From assembly GCF_000382345.1 (NCBI RefSeq), contig NZ_KB908083.1:1-64000 (forward strand): a stretch of DNA of 64,000 bases, read 5' to 3'. Both the position numbers and the translations under genes were made by a program. Below the pieces are notes generated by a model that ran no database searches, was not told the DNA's origin, and saw only the letters and a list, made by a program, of their open reading frames with translations. Below, piece after piece: positions 43,878 to 53,763 of this stretch (position 1 is the stretch's first letter; the number at the start of each line of letters is the position of its first letter). The stretch is from Massilia niastensis DSM 21313. GTDB lineage: Bacteria > Pseudomonadota > Gammaproteobacteria > Burkholderiales > Burkholderiaceae_D.

Positions 43878-44402
43878 TTACTGATAGACGATGTCGGCAC
43901 GACGGTTTTCAGCCCAGGCGGCTTCATCGCTGCCGGTTGCCTTCGGCTTTTCTTCGCCCAGCGACACTGCCTCCATCTGGGTTTCGGTCACGCCCAGCGA
44001 AGCCATCGAGCGGCGCACTGCCTCGGCGCGCTTCTGGCCCAGGGCCAGGTTGTACTCGGTGCCGCCGCGTTCGTCGGTGTTACCCTGGATCAGGACCTTG
44101 CGCTGCTTGTTCTTGTTCAGGTAACCCGAGTGGTTTTCCACGACCGGCTTGCCGTCGTCGCGCACGACGAAGCTGTCGAAGTCGAAGTAGACGCTACGGT
44201 TGGCCAGCACGCCTTTCGGATCGTTCAGCGGATCCACCGAGCCGGTTTCGACCGGACGGATGTCGCGGGTGTCAGGTGCGGCCGGGGCTGGCGCAGGGGT
44301 TTTCTCGACAACCGGGGTCTCGTTCAGCTTGGTCGGCGACGAGCAAGCGGTCAGCAGGGCGGCTGCCGACACGATGAAGGCTACACTCTTGAAGTTGCGC
44401 AT
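43878..44402 (-). CDS. pal: Peptidoglycan-associated lipoprotein Pal
   Basis: A 174-residue outer-membrane lipoprotein. The signal ends at LLTAC (cysteine near residue 20). The OmpA-like peptidoglycan-binding domain is VYFDFDSFVVRDD...QGNTDERGGTEYNLALGQKRAEAV, with the conserved Asp and Arg that bind diaminopimelate. It receives TolB at the division septum. It lies 34 bases downstream of tolB. Confidence 0.97.
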   Translation of the reverse strand: MRNFKSVAFIVSAAALLTACSSPTKLNETPVVEKTPAPAPAAPDTRDIRPVETGSVDPLNDPKGVLANRSVYFDFDSFVVRDDGKPVVENHSGYLNKNKQRKVLIQGNTDERGGTEYNLALGQKRAEAVRRSMASLGVTETQMEAVSLGEEKPKATGSDEAAWAENRRADIVYQ

Positions 44403-44436
44403 ATTTTTCTCCTGTTCTGGTAAAGGTTTTACTTCA

Positions 44437-45702
44437 TTACTTCATAAAGGGACCCCAGCTGGGCTCCCGAATGTTTCCCGCTTTGGTGGTTAAGCGTTGC
44501 TTGACCCGTCCATCCACCGAGACCACGGCCAGCGAGACTCGCCCGCCACCCTTGGTCGCATACATGATGTACTTGCCGTTAGGCGAAAAACTCGGTTCGG
44601 TGGCCCCATCGGCCAGGCGCAGCTCCTGGCCGCTGGCCAGGTCCATCGCATATAAGGAGTAACCGCCATCGCGCTGGGAGATCCAGGCCAGGGTCTTGCC
44701 GTCCGAGGAGACGCGCGGGCTGATGTTGTAATTTCCGTTGAAGGTCACGCGGGTGGGATTGCCGCCCGTCGCGCTCATCCGGTAAACCTGCGGACCGCCG
44801 CTGCGGTCGCTGGTGAAGTAAATGCTTTGACCGTCGGCCGAGAATTGTGGCTCGGTGTCGATCGCGTTGCTGTTGGTCAGGCGGCGCAGGCCGCTGCCAT
44901 CCGAATTGACCGCATAGATCTCGGTATTGCCATCCTTGGACAGGGCCACGGCCAGGGTGCGGCCATCCGGCGACCAGGCCGGCGCCGAGTTGTTGCCCTT
45001 CTGGTTGGAGATCACGTTGCGGCGGCCGGTCATCAGGTCCTGCAGGTAGACCACCGGCTTGCGGTCTTCCATCGAGACGTAGGCGACCTTCAGGCCGTCC
45101 GGCGACCACGACGGCGAAATGATCGGCTCGCGGCCGCTCACCGCGATGATCTCGTTCTCGCCATCCGCGTCGGCCACCGCCAGGGTGTAGTTGCGGCCGG
45201 CGCGGTTTTCCTTCACGTAGGCGATGCGGGTCGAGAAGATGCCGCGCACGCCGGTCAGCTTCTCGTACACGTCGTCGGCGATGCGGTGAGCCTGCAGGCG
45301 GGTGTAGCGCGGCTGGACTTCGCCGCCCAGCTGCGAGATCTGGCCGCCCTTGACGGTGTCGTGCAGCTTGTAGCGCACCGCGATGCGGCCGTCCGGCTGG
45401 CGCGCCACGCTGCCCACCACCAGCGCATCGGCGCCGCGCGCCTTGAAGGCGGCGAGGTCGACGCTGGCGCTGTCGCTGATCACCTGGCCGGCGTCGATGA
45501 CCTTGAACACGCCGCTGCGCTCGAGGTCGGCGCGGATGATGGCCGACACCTGGTCGGGCGCCACCGATTCGTCGGCGAAGGCCGCGACCGCGACCGGGAT
45601 CTGGTTGCTGCCGACACCGGCGATCTCGACCTTCAGTTGGGCCTGGGTCGCAGTGCCCATCAGCAGGGATGCACTAAAGAGTAATAAGTGGAGTTTTTTC
45701 AT
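44437..45702 (-). CDS. tolB: Tol-Pal system translocation protein TolB
   Basis: A 421-residue periplasmic protein. The signal peptide ends near ATQAQLKVE. The N-terminal D1 domain (about 25-165) is followed by a six-bladed beta propeller with repeated SPSWSPDGLKVAYVS and SAPAWSPDGRTLAVALS-type blades. It binds Pal and TolA. It lies 29 bases after tolA and 34 before pal. Confidence 0.97.
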   Translation of the reverse strand: MKKLHLLLFSASLLMGTATQAQLKVEIAGVGSNQIPVAVAAFADESVAPDQVSAIIRADLERSGVFKVIDAGQVISDSASVDLAAFKARGADALVVGSVARQPDGRIAVRYKLHDTVKGGQISQLGGEVQPRYTRLQAHRIADDVYEKLTGVRGIFSTRIAYVKENRAGRNYTLAVADADGENEIIAVSGREPIISPSWSPDGLKVAYVSMEDRKPVVYLQDLMTGRRNVISNQKGNNSAPAWSPDGRTLAVALSKDGNTEIYAVNSDGSGLRRLTNSNAIDTEPQFSADGQSIYFTSDRSGGPQVYRMSATGGNPTRVTFNGNYNISPRVSSDGKTLAWISQRDGGYSLYAMDLASGQELRLADGATEPSFSPNGKYIMYATKGGGRVSLAVVSVDGRVKQRLTTKAGNIREPSWGPFMK

Positions 45703-45731
45703 AATAGTCGTCGGAATGAGATCGAATCGAA

Positions 45732-46763
45732 TCAGTCGAGGTCTTTCATGGAGAAGTTGACTTCGAGGTTGCGCTCAACCGTACCATCTTTCTTCTTTGG
45801 CAGTGGGGACGCCTTGCGGATGCCATTTTCCACCGCACGGTCGAATTCCGGCACGCCGCTGCTCCTGGCCAGGCGCACCGACATGATTTCACCGGTCGGC
45901 AACTGGTCGACACGGAACACGGCCTTCGGGTTGCCCGGTTCGTCGAGGCTGCCGGCGTAGGTCGTATTGCTCTTGATCTTGGCGGTGATCTGGGCGACAT
46001 AGCCGCTGTCGATCTTCGGCGCGGTCGATTTCTCGGCCGAGCCGCTGCTGCCCATGGCGCCGGCCATGCGCTTCAGGTCTTCCTGGCGGATCTTCGCGAG
46101 CGCGGCCGCTTCAGCCTTGGCCTTGGCCGCCTTGTCCGCCGCTTCCTTCTTCTTCTCGGCGGCGAGCTTGTCGGCCTCCTTCTTCTTCTCGGCGGCGGCG
46201 AGCTTCTCGGCTTCCTTCTTCTTCTCTTCGGCTTCCTTCTTGGCGGCCAGTTCCTTCGCCTTGCGGTCGACTTCTTCCTGCTTCTTCTTCTCGGCCAGGT
46301 CCTTGCGCTGCTCTTCCTCGCGCTCGCGCTTCTGCTTTTCGGCCAGCTCGCGCTTTTCCTGTTCCTTCTTCAGCAGTTCGGCCTTGCGCTGCTTCTCGCG
46401 CTCGAGGTTGATGTCCGGCGGCGCGGGCGTGACGGGACGCTCGACCGGCGGCGCTTCGGCCGGGCGTGGCGGCGGCGCCGGTTCCGGTTCCGGCTGCGGT
46501 TCCGGTTCCGGTTCCGGTTCGGGAGCCGGTTCGGGCGGCAGGGGAGGTGCGGCGGCGGTCTGGACCGACATGTCCCAGACTTCGGCTTCGACCGCGACCG
46601 GTTCGGTGTTCTGCCAGCTGATGCCGAAGTACAGGAAGGCCAGCAGGACGGCGTGCACGGCCACTGCCAGCAGGAAGGATGGCAGGGGCTTCGGTTCGGG
46701 CGGTACGTAGTAAGGGGTACCGGCGGCGTTGGCTGGCTTCATGGCTGACATGGGCGGCGTCAC
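45732..46763 (-). CDS. tolA: Cell envelope integrity protein TolA
   Basis: A 343-residue trans-periplasmic protein. It has a single N-terminal TM helix (FLLAVAVHAVLLAFLYFGISW, about 29-49) and a Pro/Glu repeat (PEPEPEPEP) segment. A long Lys/Ala/Glu helix (about 125-235) and a C-terminal TonB-like domain follow (YVAQITAKIKSN...EFDRAVENGIRKASPLP). The GTG at 46763 overlaps the tolR stop by 4 bases, so coupling is likely. ATGs at 46751 and 46742 are alternative starts. Confidence 0.93.
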   Translation of the reverse strand: MTPPMSAMKPANAAGTPYYVPPEPKPLPSFLLAVAVHAVLLAFLYFGISWQNTEPVAVEAEVWDMSVQTAAAPPLPPEPAPEPEPEPEPQPEPEPAPPPRPAEAPPVERPVTPAPPDINLEREKQRKAELLKKEQEKRELAEKQKREREEEQRKDLAEKKKQEEVDRKAKELAAKKEAEEKKKEAEKLAAAEKKKEADKLAAEKKKEAADKAAKAKAEAAALAKIRQEDLKRMAGAMGSSGSAEKSTAPKIDSGYVAQITAKIKSNTTYAGSLDEPGNPKAVFRVDQLPTGEIMSVRLARSSGVPEFDRAVENGIRKASPLPKKKDGTVERNLEVNFSMKDLD

Positions 46764-47191
46764 TTGGTGGCGAGCCCCACGCGGTTGATGCCCATCTTCT
46801 TCGCTTCCGAGATCAGCTGGATCACATCATCGTATTTGCTGTCGCGATCGCCCGCGATCAGGACCGGAAAGTCCGGGTTCTCTTCATGCAGGGCGCGCAG
46901 GCGCTGGAGCAGGGCGGAGCGGTCGGCCACGTCCTCGTCCGCGACCTTCTGCTTGCCGTACACGCCGATCGACAGCTTGTTCTCGGGCTGGATCGAGATC
47001 TGGATATAGGTGTCCGGCGGCAGCGCCGACTTCTCGGCGCGCGGCAGGTTGACCACGCTCGGCGCCTCGTTGGCCGGCACCGCCATGAAGATGATGAGCA
47101 GCACCAGCATCACGTCGATGTAGGGCACGACGTTGATCTCGGACTTGAATTTACGGCGGCGGTTGCCGCGCATGCTGCTGGAGAAGGCCAT
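46760..47191 (-). CDS. tolR: Tol-Pal proton-channel protein TolR
   Basis: A 143-residue ExbD-family protein. The single TM helix has the proton-carrying aspartate in VVPYIDVMLVLLIIFMAVPA near residues 21-40. A periplasmic domain ending in KKMGINRVGLATK follows. With TolQ it powers TolA using proton motive force. It is 13 bases downstream of tolQ and overlaps tolA. Confidence 0.97.
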   Translation of the reverse strand: MAFSSSMRGNRRRKFKSEINVVPYIDVMLVLLIIFMAVPANEAPSVVNLPRAEKSALPPDTYIQISIQPENKLSIGVYGKQKVADEDVADRSALLQRLRALHEENPDFPVLIAGDRDSKYDDVIQLISEAKKMGINRVGLATK

Positions 47192-47204
47192 CCTGTCCCC
47201 CGTC

Positions 47205-47888
47205 TCAGCGCGCCTGGCGCTGCAGGATGTTCGAGAACTCTTCGACGAAGCTCTCGAAGCGGTTGGCCAGGCGGTCGATGTCGTGCGTGAAGCGGTTGTA
47301 GGCGACGACCGCGGGGATCGCGGCGAACAGGCCGATCGCGGTGGCGATCAGCGCTTCGGCGATGCCGGGAGCGACGATGGCCAGGGTGGCCTGCTGCACG
47401 CTGGCCAGGCCGCGGAAGGCGTTCATGATGCCCCAGACCGTGCCCAGCAGGCCGATGTAGGGCGAGACCGAGCCGACCGAGGCCAGGAAGTTCAGGTGGG
47501 TGTCGAGCATGTCGAGTTCGCGCTGGAAGGCGGCGCGCATCGCGCGCCGTGCGCCGTCGAGCACGGCGCCCATGTCGAGCGCGTCGCGCGACGCCTGCTT
47601 GCCCTTGATGAACTCGCCCATGCCGGCTTCGAAGATGCGGGCCAGCGGACCGCTCTGGTCGCGCTGGCTGCTGGCGCTCTGGTGCAGGGTGTGCAGGTTG
47701 CCGCCGGCCCAGAAGCTGCGTTCGAACTGTTCGGTCTGGCCGCGGGCGGCGCGGATCGCGAAGATCTTGCGGAAGATATAGGTCCAGCTTACGACCGACA
47801 GGGCCAGCAATAAGACCATGATCAGCTGCACGAGCACGTGGGCGTTACTGATCAGGTGGAGGAACGAAAGGTCTTGAGTTGGCGTCAT
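47205..47888 (-). CDS. tolQ: Tol-Pal proton-channel protein TolQ
   Basis: A 227-residue ExbB-family inner-membrane protein with three TM segments (LVQLIMVLLLALSVVSWTYIF, then SVSPYIGLLGTVWGIMNAF, then LIATAIGLFAAIPAVVAYNRF). The conserved TM2/TM3 threonine and glycine residues are present. It energises TolA together with TolR. It lies 27 bases downstream of ybgC. Confidence 0.97.
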   Translation of the reverse strand: MTPTQDLSFLHLISNAHVLVQLIMVLLLALSVVSWTYIFRKIFAIRAARGQTEQFERSFWAGGNLHTLHQSASSQRDQSGPLARIFEAGMGEFIKGKQASRDALDMGAVLDGARRAMRAAFQRELDMLDTHLNFLASVGSVSPYIGLLGTVWGIMNAFRGLASVQQATLAIVAPGIAEALIATAIGLFAAIPAVVAYNRFTHDIDRLANRFESFVEEFSNILQRQAR

Positions 47889-47915
47889 CGGTAATAATTA
47901 ACTATGTATGTATAT

Positions 47916-48320
47916 TCAGGCGGCACGCATTTTAGCAGCCACATGTTCCGGCAGGGAACGGGGACGCATGGTGGAGGTGTCGACACAGCCCACTTTCACG
48001 CTGGCGCTGGTGAGCAGGACATCGCCGCACCAGGCTTCCTGGGAAAACTGGACCGATGCGCGGCCGAGCTTTTCCACGGTAGTACGGATCGTCAGTTCAT
48101 CGTCCAGGCGCGCAGGCGCATGATAGTCCAGGGAGGCGCTCTTGACGACGAAGGCAGTACCGTCGGCGTCCAGCAGTTCCTGTTGCTGGATACCGGTGGC
48201 GCGCAGCCATTCGGTGCGCGCGCGTTCGAAGAATTTCAGGTAGTTGGCGTAAAAAACGATGCCGCCGGCGTCGGTGTCCTCGTAATAGACCCTGACTGAC
48301 CAGTTGAAAACTGAAGGCAT
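47916..48320 (-). CDS. ybgC: Tol-Pal-associated acyl-CoA thioesterase YbgC
   Basis: A 134-residue hotdog-fold thioesterase. The family motif VYYEDTDAGGIVFYANYLKFFERARTEWLR lies near residues 10-39, including the catalytic Asp. It heads the Tol-Pal operon, as in many proteobacteria. The ATG at 48320 fits family starts but sits very close to its GGGG site. In-frame upstream ATGs at 48353 and 48377 would add 11 or 19 residues. Confidence 0.94.
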   Translation of the reverse strand: MPSVFNWSVRVYYEDTDAGGIVFYANYLKFFERARTEWLRATGIQQQELLDADGTAFVVKSASLDYHAPARLDDELTIRTTVEKLGRASVQFSQEAWCGDVLLTSASVKVGCVDTSTMRPRSLPEHVAAKMRAA

Positions 48321-48587
48321 TTCCCCTGCCAATGAAATGAAAATAGGCAACATTTTACGCGAATTTTCCCTATTCAACGTGCGTTAGCGAACATTGAGTG
48401 GAAAAAGCCGGGCCTTGCCTTTTTGCCTCAGGCAAGGCGTGGTGCGCAGTAGTAAACGTGAAACATAGCAAGATGGCCAATGACTGTAACACTTTCTCAC
48501 AATTGTAGAGCGCGCGTTACAAAAACAGTTCTTGCCATGCTGTACTAATCGACGGCTGCCAACCCGGCCGGGAAGGCAGCCCGCGCT

Positions 48588-49334
48588 TCAGCCGCGCTTG
48601 ATGCTGAACGGCGAGAAACCCTGGCAGGTCGGCATCAGTTCGATCAGGTTGACGTTGACATGCGGCGGCAGGGTGGCGATCCAGTACGCGGTGTCGGCGA
48701 TGTCCTTGGCCGTCAGCGGCTGCGTACCCTCGTAGACCTTGGCGGCCAGCGCGTCGTCGCCCTTGAAGCGCACGTTCGAGAATTCGGTGCCGCCGCACAG
48801 GCCGGGCGCCATGTTGGTCGCGCGCACGCCGGTGCCGACCAGGTCGGCGCGCAGGTTCAGCGTGAACTGCTCGACGAAGGCCTTGGTCGCGCCATACACG
48901 TTGCCGCCCGGGTAAGGGTAGTGGCCGGCGACCGAGCCGAGGTTGATCACCAGGCCGCTGCCGCGCGCCACCATGGCCGGCAGCACGGCGCGGGTCATGG
49001 TCACCAGGCCCTGGCAGTTGGTGGCGATCATGGTTTCCCAGTCTTCCAGCGGCACTTCATGGGCCGGAAGCGTATTCAGCGCCAGGCCGGCGTTGTTGAT
49101 CAGGACGTCGATCTGGCGCCATTCCGGCGGCAGGGCGGCGAGCGCGGCGTCGATCGAGGCGCGGCTGGTGACGTCGAGGGTGATTGGCAGCGCGGCGTCG
49201 CCGAGTTCCCGGGCCAGGTGCTCGATGCGGTCGGTGCGGCGCGCGGCCAGCACCACGCGGTGCCCGTTGCGGGCGAAAACGCGCGCCATTTCGGCGCCGA
49301 AGCCGGCCGAGGCGCCGGTGATAAATACGATCAT
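48588..49334 (-). CDS. SDR oxidoreductase, YdfG-like
   Basis: A 248-residue classical SDR. It has IVFITGASAGFGAEMARVF at the N terminus, a NNAGLAL segment, catalytic INLGSVAGHYPYPGGNVYGATKAFV and a MAPGLCGGTEF loop. It resembles E. coli YdfG (3-hydroxy acid dehydrogenase, NADP-dependent). The gene stands alone, divergent from glyA. The substrate assignment is by similarity only. Confidence 0.9.
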   Translation of the reverse strand: MIVFITGASAGFGAEMARVFARNGHRVVLAARRTDRIEHLARELGDAALPITLDVTSRASIDAALAALPPEWRQIDVLINNAGLALNTLPAHEVPLEDWETMIATNCQGLVTMTRAVLPAMVARGSGLVINLGSVAGHYPYPGGNVYGATKAFVEQFTLNLRADLVGTGVRATNMAPGLCGGTEFSNVRFKGDDALAAKVYEGTQPLTAKDIADTAYWIATLPPHVNVNLIELMPTCQGFSPFSIKRG

Positions 49335-49431
49335 GGGACTGTCCTTGAGGGGGAATGAGCCCTGAAATTGTAGCCTAAATGACCATGGCCCTGCCGGCGT
49401 GGTCCAACTTGCAAGGACGACAGCAGTTTCC

Positions 49432-49461
49432 TTGCCCTAAGGGGCGGACTTCACATACAAT
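49432..49461 (+). promoter_or_regulatory. Sigma70-like promoter for glyA
   Basis: TTGCCC and TACAAT are spaced by 18 bases. Transcription would start just before the riboswitch, leaving a leader of about 215 bases. Confidence 0.6.
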
Positions 49462-49474
49462 CTGGGGTCTGTTT

Positions 49475-49556
49475 ACGTCTCATGTAACTGGCGAAATGCC
49501 GCGAGCCTTCCTGGCGACGCGGCCAAGGTGGACACCCACCGGGGAACCTGAGACGT
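49475..49556 (+). promoter_or_regulatory. ZTP (pfl) riboswitch upstream of glyA
   Basis: The P1 stem is ACGTCTCA / TGAGACGT (8 bp). Inside it lie the conserved ACTGGCG after P1 and the hallmark CCACCGGGGAACC before its closing strand. A GCCGCG / CGCGGC arm and a GGTGG / CCACC hairpin fill the middle. These match the pfl motif that senses ZMP/ZTP, signals of low 10-formyl-tetrahydrofolate, and commonly controls glyA, purH and folD. High ZTP would raise serine hydroxymethyltransferase. Confidence 0.9.
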
Positions 49557-49573
49557 CATCTCGCCGTTCGCCT

Positions 49574-49612
49574 GGGCAGCCATCAACTGGACGCGTCGTC
49601 GCGCGGCTGCCC
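49574..49612 (+). promoter_or_regulatory. Possible expression platform of the ZTP riboswitch
   Basis: GGGCAGCC and GGCTGCCC form an 8-bp stem over a 23-base loop, followed by GTTTGCC, 17 bases after the aptamer. It could be a weak terminator. Pairing with the aptamer was not worked out. Confidence 0.4.
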
Positions 49613-49683
49613 GTTTGCCTGCCGGCTCCCGCATTCGCATCGACGCTGCCCGTTGCCTGGATTACTATCGATTGGAGTTTCAC

Positions 49684-50931
<1,248 letters not shown>

Positions 50932-50944
50932 TAGCGGCAAACCA

Positions 50945-50965
50945 GGGGCCGGATCTTCCGGCCCC
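50945..50965 (+). terminator. Hairpin between glyA and nrdR
   Basis: A perfect 8-bp stem (GGGGCCGG / CCGGCCCC) with loop ATCTT. It is followed by ATTG rather than a U-run, so it may attenuate or protect glyA mRNA instead of ending it. Confidence 0.45.
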
Positions 50966-50980
50966 ATTGAACACAGCGCC

Positions 50981-51439
50981 ATGAAATGTCCCTTCTGCCA
51001 TCACGGAGACACCCAGGTCCTCGATACCCGCGTATCGGAGGAAGGGGATAGCATCCGGCGCCGGCGCCGCTGCACCAAGTGCGACAAGCGCTTCACGACC
51101 TACGAGCGGATCGAGCTGTCGATGCCGATCATCGTCAAGAAGAACGGCAGCCGCACCGAGTACGAATCGTCCAAGCTGCGCGGCAGCCTGATGCTGGCGC
51201 TGCGCAAGCGCCCGGTGGCGGCCGAAGCCATCGACAACGCGGTCGCCTCGATCGAGGAAAAGCTGCTCACCAGTGGCCGGCGCGAAGTCGACACCGGCCA
51301 TGTGGGCGAACTGGTGATGCAGGAGCTCAAGCGCCTCGACAAGATCGCCTATATCCGCTTCGCTTCCGTCTACAAGAATTTCGAAGACCTGGACGAGTTC
51401 CAGGAAGCGCTGGCCGAAGTCGGCCACCAGCGCAAGTAG
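50981..51439 (+). CDS. nrdR: Transcriptional repressor NrdR
   Basis: A 152-residue regulator of ribonucleotide reductase genes. The zinc ribbon is [17 protein letters not shown] plus [18 protein letters not shown], and an ATP-cone spans about 49-139 ([19 protein letters not shown]...). It senses ATP/dATP and binds NrdR boxes. It follows glyA. The TAG stop falls inside a REP-like palindrome. Confidence 0.97.
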   Translation: MKCPFCHHGDTQVLDTRVSEEGDSIRRRRRCTKCDKRFTTYERIELSMPIIVKKNGSRTEYESSKLRGSLMLALRKRPVAAEAIDNAVASIEEKLLTSGRREVDTGHVGELVMQELKRLDKIAYIRFASVYKNFEDLDEFQEALAEVGHQRK

Positions 51440-51467
51440 GGTGGGCAGGTTTTCTGCCCACGCGTTC
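51436..51467. repeat. REP-like palindrome, copy C
   Basis: GTAGGGTGGGCAGG, loop TTTT, CTGCCCACGCGTTC. It matches the outer ends of copies A and B. It starts one base before the nrdR stop codon and may act as a terminator. Confidence 0.65.
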
Positions 51468-51627
51468 AGCCGGCGCATGCGGCGCCAATAAGTTCCCGTT
51501 TTCCCGTTCCGACTCCTTGTGCCAGCTCCACTGCATGCATGCTCACGCCTGATAACTTCACAGCTCCTGGACACCGCGCCGCTGCCGCCTTCGCCCGGCC
51601 GGCGGCGCACCCACACGCGAGGCTCGC

Positions 51628-52152
51628 ATGCATCGTCACGGCGGTTTCACCCTCATCGAAGTCCTGGTCGCCCTGTTCGTGCTCGCCGTCGGCATCGTCG
51701 GCGCCGGCGCGACCCAGCTCGCCGCCCAGCGCACGCGCCAGCAGTCGGCGCTGATGTCCGAGGCGGCCCAGCTGGGTGCATCGCTGGCCGCGCGCATGCG
51801 CGTCAACGCCGTGCTCGCCAAACTGCCCGACGGCGCCAATCCCTACCTGGGCCTGGAGTACGACGCGGCCGCCGACGGTCCGCCCGGAGCGGGCCGCGCC
51901 GGCTGCTTCGGCGCCGGCGCCTGTCCCCCGGCGGAACTGGCGGAGTTCGACCTGCACGAGATTCGGCAGGCGCTGCACGCGCAGTTTCCGGGCGGGCGCA
52001 TCGCCGTGTGCCGCGACGGCGCACCCTGGGACGAGGCGGCCGGGCGCTACCGCTGGCGCTGTTCCGGCGAGACGGAGGCGCCGGTCGTGATCAAGCTCGG
52101 CTGGCTGGGGGCCGGCGACGCCCCGGCCTTCGTCGCGATGGTGGCGCAATGA
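51628..52152 (+). CDS. pilV: Type IV pilus minor pilin PilV
   Basis: A 174-residue minor pilin. The prepilin peptidase site is GFTLIEVLVALFVLAVGIVG, with Glu5. Two cysteines in CFGACGA...P-type spacing (AGCFGAGACPP) are seen in the globular domain. Minor pilins prime pilus assembly and tip display. It is the first gene of a compact minor pilin operon and overlaps pilW by 4 bases. Confidence 0.9.
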   Translation: MHRHGGFTLIEVLVALFVLAVGIVGAGATQLAAQRTRQQSALMSEAAQLGASLAARMRVNAVLAKLPDGANPYLGLEYDAAADGPPGAGRAGCFGAGACPPAELAEFDLHEIRQALHAQFPGGRIAVCRDGAPWDEAAGRYRWRCSGETEAPVVIKLGWLGAGDAPAFVAMVAQ

Positions 52153-53081
52153 GGGCGCCCGGACTGCGCCAGGCCGGCCTGGGCATCGCCGAGCTGATGG
52201 TGGCGATGGCGCTCGGGCTGGTGGCGCTGCTGGCGGCCGGTACGCTGTTCATCGGCGTCAACCGCTCCTACGCCGCGCAGGTGGAGGCGGCCGCGATGGA
52301 CGAGGCCGGCCGCTACGCGCTCGACGCGGTGGCGCGCGCGCTGCGCCAGGCGGCGCATGTCGACCTGGCGCGCAATCCCTCCCCCGACCCCGCGGCGCCG
52401 GCGCGGATCGCCGGCCTCGACGCCCGGACGGTCGCGCGCAGCGGCGCCGGGATGCAGCCGGCGCCCACGGGCGAGGTGAATGGCAGCGATGTGCTGGCGC
52501 TGCGCTTTCCGGGCAGCGGCGCGCCGCCGCGCGGCGATGGCGGCACCGTGGATTGCGCCGGCTTCCCGGTGCACGAGGACGAGGAGGGCTGGAGCATTTT
52601 CCATGTCGCCCGCAATGCCCAGGGCGAGGCCGAGCTGCGCTGCAAGTACCGGGGAAACAGCAACTGGTCGGCCGACGCGGTGGCGGGCGGCGTCGACGGC
52701 TTCCAGCTGCTGTACGGACTCGATGCCGACGCCGACGGGGCGCCCGAGCGCTACGTCAACGCGGGCGCGCTGGCGGCGCTCGACGCGGGGCTGGTCCTGA
52801 ACGGCGCCACGCCCGCCGAGCGCGAGCAGGACCTGCGCAGGCGCACCCACTGGAAGCGGGTGGCGGCGGTGCGGATCGCGCTGCTGCTGCGCGGGCCGAA
52901 GGCCGAGGGGCTGGTCTCGATGGACAGGTCCTACGACCTGTTCGGGCCGGAGCATGGCGCGTCGCAGGGCGCGCTCGACCCCGGCACCCGGCTGGGCGAA
53001 GCGGCGCTGGCCGGCCGCGACGGAAGCCGCATGCGCAAGGTGTACGCCACCACGGTGGCGCTGCCGGTGGCGCCACAGTGA
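52149..53081 (+). CDS. pilW: Type IV pilus minor pilin PilW
   Basis: A 310-residue prepilin-like protein. The processing region is QAGLGIAELMVAMALGLVALL, with Glu5 after the glycine. The large globular part matches the PilW size class (YALDAVARALRQAAHVDL, DGFQLLYGLDADADG). The ATG overlaps the pilV stop by 4 bases. pilX starts 7 bases after its stop. Confidence 0.88.
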   Translation: MRAPGLRQAGLGIAELMVAMALGLVALLAAGTLFIGVNRSYAAQVEAAAMDEAGRYALDAVARALRQAAHVDLARNPSPDPAAPARIAGLDARTVARSGAGMQPAPTGEVNGSDVLALRFPGSGAPPRGDGGTVDCAGFPVHEDEEGWSIFHVARNAQGEAELRCKYRGNSNWSADAVAGGVDGFQLLYGLDADADGAPERYVNAGALAALDAGLVLNGATPAEREQDLRRRTHWKRVAAVRIALLLRGPKAEGLVSMDRSYDLFGPEHGASQGALDPGTRLGEAALAGRDGSRMRKVYATTVALPVAPQ

Positions 53082-53088
53082 GGCGGCC

Positions 53089-53763
53089 ATGGACATGCGG
53101 CATGACTTCCCGATGACACGGCGCCGGCAGGGCGGTGTCGCCCTGCTGACGGCGCTGGTGCTGATGCTGGCCGTCCTGATGACCGGCATCGCCGCCGCCC
53201 GCACGGCGCTGCAGGGTGCGCGCGCCGCGGAAAGCGAGCGCGACCGCCTGCTGGCGCTGCAGATGGCCGAGGCGGGGCTGGCCGACGCCGAAGCCGACAT
53301 CGAAGGCGGCGCGGCGCCGGCCTCGGCGCGCAGCGCGGCGCTCGCCTCGGGCGACCCGGCGGCCTTCGCGGATGGCTGCGCGGGCGGCAGGCCCTACGAC
53401 GGACTGTGCCGGCCAGCAGCCGGGCTGGCGCGGCAGGCGGAGCTGCTGGCCGACCCGGACGGACCGGCCGTGCGCTTCGGCGCCTACACCGGCCGCCGCA
53501 TGCCCGAGGGCGAGGGCGGGCTGCCGGCGGCGCCGCCGCGCTACCTGATCGAACTGATGCCGCCAGGCGGCCCAGGCCACCTGTACCGGATCACCGCCCT
53601 CGGCAGCGGCAGCACGGAGCATGCCCAGGTGGCCCTGCAGGCGTTCTACCGCAAGCCGGCGGAGGCCGGGGCAGCGGGCAGGCGGATCGGCTGGCGCGAG
53701 CTCGGCAACTGGGCCGCACTCGGCGGCACGGGTGCGCCGCCGGGCGGGGAAGGGCGGCGATGA
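53089..53763 (+). CDS. pilX: Type IV pilus minor pilin PilX
   Basis: A 224-residue minor pilin with the PilX-type N terminus (QGGVALLTALVLMLAVLMTG), which lacks Glu5 as family members usually do. The helix continues ARTALQGARAAESERDRLLALQMAEAGL. The C-terminal part is Gly/Arg-rich and poorly conserved. Its stop overlaps the next ATG by 4 bases. A pilY1 adhesin gene, expected after pilX, is absent. Confidence 0.85.
   Translation: MDMRHDFPMTRRRQGGVALLTALVLMLAVLMTGIAAARTALQGARAAESERDRLLALQMAEAGLADAEADIEGGAAPASARSAALASGDPAAFADGCAGGRPYDGLCRPAAGLARQAELLADPDGPAVRFGAYTGRRMPEGEGGLPAAPPRYLIELMPPGGPGHLYRITALGSGSTEHAQVALQAFYRKPAEAGAAGRRIGWRELGNWAALGGTGAPPGGEGRR

Larger units (their letters stand above)
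49335..49683. other. Leader region of glyA
   Basis: This 349-base gap between divergent SDR and glyA genes holds the glyA promoter, a ZTP riboswitch and a possible expression platform, each listed separately. I see no protein gene. Confidence 0.75.
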
